Source of the DNA: Bradyrhizobium centrolobii
GTDB taxonomy: Bacteria > Pseudomonadota > Alphaproteobacteria > Rhizobiales > Xanthobacteraceae
Direction: 5' to 3'
DNA: 64,000 bases
Assembly (NCBI RefSeq): GCF_001641635.1
Contig: NZ_LUUB01000022.1
Location: 40,547 to 104,546, forward strand
Shown here: piece by piece, positions 57,992-64,000 of the stretch
How the letters are laid out: every line of letters starts with the position of its first letter
Position numbering within the stretch: position 1 is the stretch's first letter
Program-made: the position numbers and the translations under genes
The notes under the pieces: generated by a model
Databases searched by the model: none
Told to the model about the DNA's origin: nothing
Seen by the model: only the letters and a program-made list of their open reading frames with translations

Positions 57992-58759
57992 CTATCTCCT
58001 GACCCGGCGCGCAGGGCGTGCTCCGGCCTCACGTCCATCCGCGGTCCAAGCCGCCGCACTGTCCAGGAGCTCGGTCGGACCGCCGAGCGCGCGGGTGAGG
58101 CGAATGGCCGCCTTCAGCAACAGCGTCGACATCGTCTCGATGCTGTCCCGGGTGAAGCGCGGCTTTGGTCCCGAGAGCGACAGGGCGCCGACGCAGTTGC
58201 CGCCCGGTCCGAACACGGGACAGGCCAGCCCGGCGCAATCAGGATCACGCTCGCCGAACGACAGCGCAATGCAGCTCTCGCGGATATCGTCGTGAGTGTC
58301 GCCCTTCCCGCCGTCGAAGGCGAGGATGACCCGGCCGGCGGCGCCGCGATCGAGCGGCAGCAACATGCCGGCCTCGACCCGGTCAAGCGTCGAATGCTGG
58401 GAATCGACGCGAAAGACGCAGAGCCGACGCTTGGCATCATGCCGCACATGGAACGACGGGCTCTCGGCGCCGTCGGCGACGAGCTGGCGCAGCACCGGCA
58501 TCACACGGTCGTGCAGATTGTTGGCGCGCTGATAGACCGCGCCCAGCCGGAACGGCGTCGGCCCGAGATGATAGCGGCCGTCGGAGAGCTGCACGAGGTA
58601 GCCGAACTCCTGGAGCGAGGTCATTAGGCGCAGCAGCGTGCTCTTGTACATGCCGGTGCGCCGGGCGAGCTCGGCCAGCGGCATCGGCTCGGGCGCGTCC
58701 TCGAACGCGGCCAGGATCGTCAAGGCGCGGTCGACGGCGGCGACACCGGGCGAAGCCAT
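57992..58759 (-). CDS. IclR-family transcriptional regulator
   Basis: This 255-residue protein has an N-terminal winged HTH (MPLAELARRTGMYKSTLLRLMTSLQEFGYL) and an IclR effector domain (FHVRHDAKRRLCVFRVDS, CIALSFGERDPDCAGLACPVFG). It is the last gene of a five-gene minus-strand group and probably controls it. A short dyad AGAA-N5-TTCT upstream of the first gene (62255-62267) is a candidate site. Confidence 0.9.
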   Translation of the reverse strand: MASPGVAAVDRALTILAAFEDAPEPMPLAELARRTGMYKSTLLRLMTSLQEFGYLVQLSDGRYHLGPTPFRLGAVYQRANNLHDRVMPVLRQLVADGAESPSFHVRHDAKRRLCVFRVDSQHSTLDRVEAGMLLPLDRGAAGRVILAFDGGKGDTHDDIRESCIALSFGERDPDCAGLACPVFGPGGNCVGALSLSGPKPRFTRDSIETMSTLLLKAAIRLTRALGGPTELLDSAAAWTADGREAGARPARRVRR

Positions 58760-58767
58760 GCAGTCTC

Positions 58768-59652
58768 CTATTGGGGGAATCCGGAAGGGTCGATCAACTT
58801 TGCGATCACCGGAAAGTACGCATCGCCCATGCCCTTGTCGATCGTCTCCTCGAAGATCGTGCGCATCAGCGCCGCACCCCGTAAGTTCAGACCGGCCTCG
58901 TCACCGAGCGCCAGCGCGTAGCTCAGGTCCTTCATCGCATATTCGGTCGAGAAGGCGCGCAGCGGAAACTCCTTGGCGATGATCGCCTTCATGCCATGGT
59001 TGCGCAGCGCGAAGCTGTCGGCCGAGCCTTTGGACAGCGTCTCCAGCAACAGCTTCGGCTCGACGCCGCTGTGCTTGGCGATCGCAACGGCCTCCGCAAG
59101 CGCATTGACCGTTTCGAACAGCACCATGTTGTTGAGGATCTTTGTCACCTGCCCTGCCCCGGTGCCGCCGCAGAGGGTGACGTCCGTGGCAAAATGCCGG
59201 ATCAGCGGCTCGACCCGGGCGAACTGCTCCGGCGTGGCGCCGACCATGACGCTGAGCGTGCCGTCCTGCGCGGCCTGGCGGGTCCGGGCGATCGGCGCAT
59301 CGATCCAGAGCGCGCCCTTCTCCGCCAACTGCCGGGCGAATTCGCGCGTCATCCCGACCTCGGAGGTACCGAGATCGATCACGGTCTGCCCGCTCTTGAT
59401 CGACGGCAGGATGCCGCCCTCGAATGCCGACAGCACATGTTTGGCACTCGGCAGGCACAGGAAGATGATTTCGCTGCCGCTGACGACATCGCCGGCGGAT
59501 TTGGCCGCGGTTGCGCCATCTGCGACGATCCGTGCAAGCGGATCCGCGGCGAGATCGAACGCCAGCACTGTCCGCCCGCTCTTGCGCAGCAGGTTGCGGC
59601 AGATCGGCTCGCCCATGACACCAAGACCGATGAACCCGATCAATCCAGACAT
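58768..59652 (-). CDS. 3-hydroxyisobutyrate-dehydrogenase-type NAD(P)-dependent oxidoreductase
   Basis: This 294-residue beta-hydroxyacid dehydrogenase has an N-terminal GFIGLGVMGEPICRNL nucleotide motif, the substrate loop APIARTRQAAQDGTLSVMVG, the catalytic Lys region GAGQVTKILNNM and the helical C-terminal domain. It oxidises a small beta-hydroxy acid or reduces a semialdehyde. It lies 58 bases after the binding-protein gene. The sequence APIARTRQAA differs from the usual DAPVSGG, so the substrate is likely not 3-hydroxyisobutyrate itself. Confidence 0.9.
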   Translation of the reverse strand: MSGLIGFIGLGVMGEPICRNLLRKSGRTVLAFDLAADPLARIVADGATAAKSAGDVVSGSEIIFLCLPSAKHVLSAFEGGILPSIKSGQTVIDLGTSEVGMTREFARQLAEKGALWIDAPIARTRQAAQDGTLSVMVGATPEQFARVEPLIRHFATDVTLCGGTGAGQVTKILNNMVLFETVNALAEAVAIAKHSGVEPKLLLETLSKGSADSFALRNHGMKAIIAKEFPLRAFSTEYAMKDLSYALALGDEAGLNLRGAALMRTIFEETIDKGMGDAYFPVIAKLIDPSGFPQ

Positions 59653-59710
59653 TTCTCAACTCTCCTCAAAAGCTCGCGGCGGGCAGGCGTAAGCCCACCC
59701 GCCGATATCC

Positions 59711-60907
59711 CTACTTGACCAGCGGACAGCCGCCCTCGCTCATCGGCCGGAACACCTCTTCGCCCGGCTTGGAGCTGACCACCCGGTAGTAGTCGTATTT
59801 GTACTTGGACTCCTCCGGCTTCTTCACCTGCACCAGATACATGGTGTGCAGCACACGCCCGTCGGGCCGGATCGCGACATCCTTGTTATACATGTCGTTC
59901 ACCTTCATCTCGTGCATCTTGGCGGCGACCGCGGTCGCATCCGTCGTGCCGGCAGCCTTCACGGCGGCGAGATAGTGGTGGACGCCACTATAGACACCGG
60001 CCTGCACCATGCTCGCGACCTTGCCGTCCATCAGCGCGCCGTAGCGCTTCGACCACGCCCGCGTCTCGTCGTTGAGGTCCCAATAGAACGAAGTCGTCAC
60101 CTGCAAGCCCTGGGTGACCTTCAGCCCGAGCGAATTCACGTCCGTGATGAAGACGAGGAGGCTGGCGAGCTTCTGGCCGCCGTCGACGATGCCGAACTCG
60201 CCGGCCTGCTTGATCGCGGTCTGCACATCTGCGCCGGAAGTCGCGAGCCCAACGACGTCGGCCTTCGACCCCTGCGCCTGCAACAGGAACGAGGCGAAGT
60301 CGGCGGTGTCGAGCGGATGCGCGGCCGAGCCGATCACCTTGCCGCCGGCGGCCTCGATGAACTTTGTCGCGTCGCGCTGGAGCGCATGGCCGAATGCGTA
60401 ATCGGCTGTCACAAAGTACCAGGTCTTGCCGCCGGGACGCGTGATCGCGTCGCTGGTCAGTTTCGACAGCGCATAGGTGTCGTAGTTGAAGTGGAAGCTG
60501 ATCGGCGAGCAGGATTTTCCTGTGAAATCGGACGAGCCGGGACCACTGATGACGAAGATCTTGTTCTTCTGCTTGGCGACTTCGAGGATGGCAAAGCCGG
60601 CGGACGAGGCCGCACCGTCCGCGATCATGTCGACGCCTTCATTGTCGAACCATTTGCGCGCGGTGGCCGAGGCGATATCCGGCTTGTTCTGGTGATCGGC
60701 CGAGATGATCTCGATCTTCTTGCCGAGGATCTCGTTGCCGAAATCCTCCGCCGCGAGCTTCGCCGCGGCGATCGAGCCACGCCCGCCATTGTCGGCGAAG
60801 ACGCCGGACTGGTCGTTGAGCACGCCGATCCTGATGACATTGTCGGCCGCCGACGCCATCCCCGCCTGCGCGGCCAGAACGGCCGCCGCAATCCAACGCA
60901 GCTTCAT
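59711..60907 (-). CDS. branched-chain-type ABC transporter substrate-binding protein
   Basis: This 398-residue periplasmic protein has a signal peptide (MKLRWIAAAVLAAQAGMASA) and the LivJ-type type I fold: IRIGVLNDQSGVFADNGGRG, KIEIISADHQNKPDIAS, GADVQTAIKQAGE and YYRVVSSKPGEEVF near the end. In Bradyrhizobium many such proteins serve aromatic or organic acid uptake. No permease or ATPase gene is in the window, so it must share components encoded elsewhere. It follows the hydrolase gene by 16 bases. Confidence 0.92.
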   Translation of the reverse strand: MKLRWIAAAVLAAQAGMASAADNVIRIGVLNDQSGVFADNGGRGSIAAAKLAAEDFGNEILGKKIEIISADHQNKPDIASATARKWFDNEGVDMIADGAASSAGFAILEVAKQKNKIFVISGPGSSDFTGKSCSPISFHFNYDTYALSKLTSDAITRPGGKTWYFVTADYAFGHALQRDATKFIEAAGGKVIGSAAHPLDTADFASFLLQAQGSKADVVGLATSGADVQTAIKQAGEFGIVDGGQKLASLLVFITDVNSLGLKVTQGLQVTTSFYWDLNDETRAWSKRYGALMDGKVASMVQAGVYSGVHHYLAAVKAAGTTDATAVAAKMHEMKVNDMYNKDVAIRPDGRVLHTMYLVQVKKPEESKYKYDYYRVVSSKPGEEVFRPMSEGGCPLVK

Positions 60908-60923
60908 ACGAAACGCCTCCACT

Positions 60924-61781
60924 TTACGAATTCTGCTTGTCGAGAATGTCCTGCAGCACCGGCGCGATGTAGCGGCGGAACTGCGCGGGGTTTTCACTCA
61001 TCGGGAAATGGCCGAGTCGCTCCATGATGGTGGCTTTCGCACCCGGGATGCCTGCGGCAGTCCGCAGTGTGTCCTCGGGCGTGCAGGAAAAATCGTACTC
61101 GCCGGTCAGGAGATAGAGCGGGCACTGGTTGACATCGATGGCACCGATGCGACCGCGCAAATCGCCGTCGACGCGGTAGAAATAGAGATCGCCCTTGAAG
61201 ATGCCGGGGCCGCCCTGCTTGTAGCCCCACAACGTCTCGTGGCGCGGCGCTTCCGGCCCGTTCGGTGCAATAAGCCCGGACACCAGCGCGGCGCAGACTT
61301 CGCCGCCATGGACGTCGGGCCGGTTCAGCCAGGCGGTGTCGTACCAGGGCTGCTGGAAGTCGGCAGACTCGAGTCCGATCAGCGCACGAAACTCGCGCGC
61401 GTGCTCGATCGCGAGGTTGAGCACGATGCGGCCGCCAATCGAGCAGCCCATCACCACCGGCCGATCCAGCTTCAGTGCCTTGCAGAAGGCACGGATGGTC
61501 TCGGTGTAGCTCGCCGTGGTCAAGCGGTATTCATGGCCATACTGGCTGTCCGGCGGATTCGACTTGCCGTGCCAGGGCATGTCAAAGGCGATGACGCGGA
61601 AGTTCTTGGTGAACTCCTCATCGACCAGCAGATGCCGCCACTGCCGCGCATCGGAGCCTGCGGTGTGGAGGCAGACCAGCGGAATGCCGCTGCCGTTCTC
61701 TTCGAAATAGATGCGGTTGGTCTCGCCCTCGATCTCGACATGCACGTAACGGCCGACGATCGGCTCAATGAAGCCATTCAT
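60924..61781 (-). CDS. alpha/beta-hydrolase
   Basis: This 285-residue hydrolase has an oxyanion region LVCLHTAGSDARQWRH, the nucleophile elbow VVMGCSIGGRIVLNL (Cys-Ser in GCSIGG) and the terminal His in ERLGHFPMSENP. It probably cleaves an ester, lactone or carbon-carbon bond in the catabolic route of this operon. It overlaps the upstream SCP2-like gene by 4 bases (ATGA). The distance from PcaD-type lactonases cannot be judged by eye. Confidence 0.88.
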   Translation of the reverse strand: MNGFIEPIVGRYVHVEIEGETNRIYFEENGSGIPLVCLHTAGSDARQWRHLLVDEEFTKNFRVIAFDMPWHGKSNPPDSQYGHEYRLTTASYTETIRAFCKALKLDRPVVMGCSIGGRIVLNLAIEHAREFRALIGLESADFQQPWYDTAWLNRPDVHGGEVCAALVSGLIAPNGPEAPRHETLWGYKQGGPGIFKGDLYFYRVDGDLRGRIGAIDVNQCPLYLLTGEYDFSCTPEDTLRTAAGIPGAKATIMERLGHFPMSENPAQFRRYIAPVLQDILDKQNS

Positions 61782-62221
61782 GACGCGCCCCCGAAGCCGT
61801 TTTGGCGCGGCAGCGCCAGCAAATCCTTGAAATACTGGAGATGCGCCATGAAGGGATGCACATCGCCTTCGAGCGTCGCCTGCCCGCGCTTGGTCAACGC
61901 CAGGAGGTCATGCCAGCCGGGCGCCGGCATGGCCTGCCAATAGGCGGCGAATGCCGCCGGCGTCGCGCGATAGGCAAACCGCCACGACCGCATCAGGACC
62001 GGCGCAGGCGCCATGTCCACGATCTTTCCGGCGCGGATGGCGACATGAAAGGGCTGCGTGCTCGGCCCGAGCAGGCAATCGACGTCGAGCCATCGCCCGC
62101 GCGCGGTCAGCGCCGCGTCGCGCGCCAGCAGTTCCGGAATTGCCCTGAAGCCTGCGATGACAACGTCGGGCGAAAATGACACCGGCGGATCGCTGCTCTG
62201 GCGGCCATGATCGGATTCCAT
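61778..62221 (-). CDS. SCP2-like (sterol-carrier-fold) protein
   Basis: This 147-residue protein has a STQPFHVAIRAGKIVDMAPAP beta-strand core, then MRSWRFAYRATPAAFAAYWQA and a C-terminal GDVHPFMAHLQYFKDLLALPR, which reads like the SCP2 fold used to bind hydrophobic or acyl compounds. AAGGGG 8 bases upstream supports the ATG at 62221; a GTG at 62230 is possible. First gene of the operon and coupled to the hydrolase. Probably a ligand-holding partner. Confidence 0.65.
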   Translation of the reverse strand: MESDHGRQSSDPPVSFSPDVVIAGFRAIPELLARDAALTARGRWLDVDCLLGPSTQPFHVAIRAGKIVDMAPAPVLMRSWRFAYRATPAAFAAYWQAMPAPGWHDLLALTKRGQATLEGDVHPFMAHLQYFKDLLALPRQNGFGGAS

Positions 62222-62431
62222 TCGCTTCACCCCTTGACCATCGTTCCACTGGACAGAACGATATTCTATTTCTGACCCCGTTCTATACAGGCCTCGCGCG
62301 CGAACTCAAGTCCGCCTGGTGTCATGTCGCGCGCATCCCTGCCGTGCCACCGCCGGGCAGCAGCGCGCCAGAATGCTCGAGAGGATGAAACTGGTCCGGC
62401 AACGCCACGGCAGCCTGCGATGGCGCCGACG

Positions 62432-63523
62432 TCAGGCCTCGAACACGCGGCTGAACAGCCAGTAGCCGCCGAGCAGGCTGATCGCCGCGGACACGGCATA
62501 GACCAGCCCGGTCGCCCTCACCGGCTTGGCGCGGTCAGTCGCGATCAGCCGGTCGAGCAGGCCGAGCACCGGCAGCACGATCGCGACGATCGCAACCTGC
62601 CCGATCTCGACGCCGATATTGAAGGCCGCGAGCGCGGGCACGATCGCATTCGCCGGCAGGCCGATCTCCCGAAGCGCTCCGGCGAAGCCGAACCCGTGGA
62701 TCAGCCCGAACAGAAAGGTCACGCGCCAGCGCCCGTCGATGTCGCGCGAGAAGAAATTCTCGACGGCGACGAACACGATCGAGGCGGCGATCGCCGGTTC
62801 CACGATGCGGCTCGGGATGACGACGAAGTCCAGCGCCGCCAGCGACAGCGTGATCGAATGGGCGATGGTGAAGGCGGTGACGATCTTGATGACGGGAATG
62901 AGGCGGCGCGCCCACAAGACGACCGCGATCAGAAAGGCGATGTGATCGTAGCCGAGAAAGATGTGCTCGATGCCGGTGAGGAGATAGCGCTGCATGGTCG
63001 ACCACAGCGGCGGCGCCGGCGCCGACAGCGTGACGGTGGTATTGCCGGAATCGAGCAGCGCCTGCGCCTCGGATTTGCCTTGCGCGACCAGCACCACCTG
63101 GCGCGCGGTAGGATCCTTCTCGGTCAGCACGGTGGAGCGATAGACGATGTCGCCGGCGACATTGGCGCAGGAAAAATTGTTGCGATAGATGACGCCGTCG
63201 CCATCGGCCAGAATTGCAGCAGTTCCGGCGACGCAGGCCGCGCCGTCGGCCCCGGTCACGGCAAGATGCGCCTCTATATAGGCCAGGATTGACGTCGCGG
63301 CCGCGTCGACGCCAGCGGGATCGACCGCGTCCTCCGTCGCATCAGAAATCTTCGTGCCGACGAGCCGGTCGGCATCGCTGCCTTTGAGCGCCACCTCGAC
63401 GGTCACAGTGCGGTCGGCGGTCAGCGCCACGCGGGCCGTCGAGAGGTTGACCTGATGGGCGCGGGCCGGAACGCCGAAGCCGAGCAGGATCACGCCGAGC
63501 AGCAGGATCCGCAATAAGCTCAT
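62432..63523 (-). CDS. HupE/UreJ-family membrane protein
   Basis: This 363-residue protein has an N-terminal signal or first helix (LLRILLLGVILLGFGVPARA), a periplasmic domain and a C-terminal HupE/UreJ-2 domain of six or seven helices: GIEHIFLGYDHIAFLIAVVLWA, VTAFTIAHSITLSLAAL and FLFGLIHGFGFAGAL. HupE/UreJ proteins carry nickel or cobalt for hydrogenase or urease, though this longer form is of unknown substrate. Its start overlaps the upstream gene by 4 bases (ATGA). Confidence 0.88.
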   Translation of the reverse strand: MSLLRILLLGVILLGFGVPARAHQVNLSTARVALTADRTVTVEVALKGSDADRLVGTKISDATEDAVDPAGVDAAATSILAYIEAHLAVTGADGAACVAGTAAILADGDGVIYRNNFSCANVAGDIVYRSTVLTEKDPTARQVVLVAQGKSEAQALLDSGNTTVTLSAPAPPLWSTMQRYLLTGIEHIFLGYDHIAFLIAVVLWARRLIPVIKIVTAFTIAHSITLSLAALDFVVIPSRIVEPAIAASIVFVAVENFFSRDIDGRWRVTFLFGLIHGFGFAGALREIGLPANAIVPALAAFNIGVEIGQVAIVAIVLPVLGLLDRLIATDRAKPVRATGLVYAVSAAISLLGGYWLFSRVFEA

Positions 63524-64000
63524 GATCCTGCTCCGACCGCGCGGAGAAGTTCCGTCAAGCGGTGCATCTCGAACTCGGCCACGGTGACCACCGCGCCGTC
63601 GGGCGCGAGGCGCGCGTAGCGGTCGAGACTATCGGCGGACGCACCGAACTCGAGCCTTGCCAGCGGCGTAGCCGCATCGCGCGCGAAGACCAGCACGATC
63701 AGGCTCGGCAGGTTGAGCCCATAGCGGGCGAGTTGCGACGGATCGGCGGGTCCGACGCGCGTCTCGATCGCGCTGGCATCGAACGCGCGCAGTGCCGCGT
63801 CGATGATGCGCGCCTGCTCGGGATCGGCGACGTGCACGACGTTGCCGGCGGCGTGGTTGTGCTGGCCGAGATGGCGGAACCAGCTGCCGTCAGTGTCGCG
63901 TTCGAAGCGGGTCAGCTTGCCTGCAAAAATGATCTCGAGCGCCCACGCTTGCGCCATCGAGACCGGCAGCAACAGGCTCTTGCCACGGCTCGCCGCGTCC
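63520..64000 (-). CDS. secreted protein of unknown function, cut by the window edge
   Basis: The frame is open to the end of the window (…SRGKSLLLPVSMAQAWALE), so the true start lies beyond base 64000; the TTG at 63972 is only an internal option. The hydrophobic opening suggests a signal peptide. The mature part has LTRFERDTDGSWFRHLGQHN and ends MHRLTELLRAVGAGS. It is coupled to the HupE/UreJ gene and probably supplies a periplasmic partner. Family not recognised. Confidence 0.6.
   Translation of the reverse strand, partial: DAASRGKSLLLPVSMAQAWALEIIFAGKLTRFERDTDGSWFRHLGQHNHAAGNVVHVADPEQARIIDAALRAFDASAIETRVGPADPSQLARYGLNLPSLIVLVFARDAATPLARLEFGASADSLDRYARLAPDGAVVTVAEFEMHRLTELLRAVGAGS

Overview
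The window looks like a chromosomal segment of a Bradyrhizobium-type alphaproteobacterium. This is inferred from the high GC content, the frequent GTG/TTG starts, small secreted and membrane proteins of a kind common in that genus, pca/pob aromatic catabolism, a che operon with 4HB-type receptors, and a palindromic intergenic repeat typical of Bradyrhizobium and its relatives just after pncB. I saw no rRNA, tRNA, CRISPR array or intact insertion sequence.

0-21.6 kb is a cell-surface polysaccharide region. It opens with a compact operon (MBOAT acyltransferase, membrane-anchored SGNH protein, acyl carrier protein, VOC protein, secreted protein, SDR epimerase) whose first three genes mirror the dltB-dltD-dltC logic of Gram-positive bacteria. 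It continues with an ExoP/Wzc-type co-polymerase and tyrosine autokinase, a Wza-type outer-membrane export lipoprotein, an O-antigen-ligase-like membrane protein with a small partner, two paralogous PPP-type phosphatases, a WcaJ/ExoY-type initiating sugar-phosphate transferase, and a GH26-like glycanase without a signal peptide. These parts cover initiation, polymerisation, acylation, export and trimming of an exopolysaccharide.

16.5-26.8 kb is a worn stretch. It holds a frameshifted small membrane protein gene (with an intact paralogue 3.8 kb away), an antisense TamB remnant, an rmlB remnant, a DUF3551-like gene carrying a 14-bp tandem duplication over its start plus a one-base frameshift, and an EAL phosphodiesterase gene broken by one missing base. 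Several very small membrane-protein genes, some below the usual length cut-offs, lie between them.

26.8-28.8 kb carries small accessory genes (VanZ-like, CHRD, GrlR-like). 28.9-40.2 kb is one long minus-strand chemotaxis operon, in transcription order STAS, cheY, cheA, cheW, mcp, cheW, mcp, cheR, cheB and a soluble MCP-like protein. Divergent from it are an HD-GYP response regulator, a secreted protein and a CHASE2 adenylate cyclase.

44.8-53.3 kb is metabolic: GYD and MTH938-like proteins, pobA with divergent pobR, an SPW-repeat protein, a NYN nuclease, pcaHG with a divergent LysR regulator, and pncB. 53.5-57.2 kb holds a DsbB-like protein with its small DUF5993 partner, wedged between tcuB and a duplicated fragment of the tcuB 3' end, then tcuA and a divergent GntR regulator. 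58-62.2 kb is a probable catabolic operon (SCP2-like protein, alpha/beta hydrolase, branched-chain-type binding protein, 3-hydroxyisobutyrate-dehydrogenase-type enzyme, IclR). The window ends inside a HupE/UreJ-type pair.
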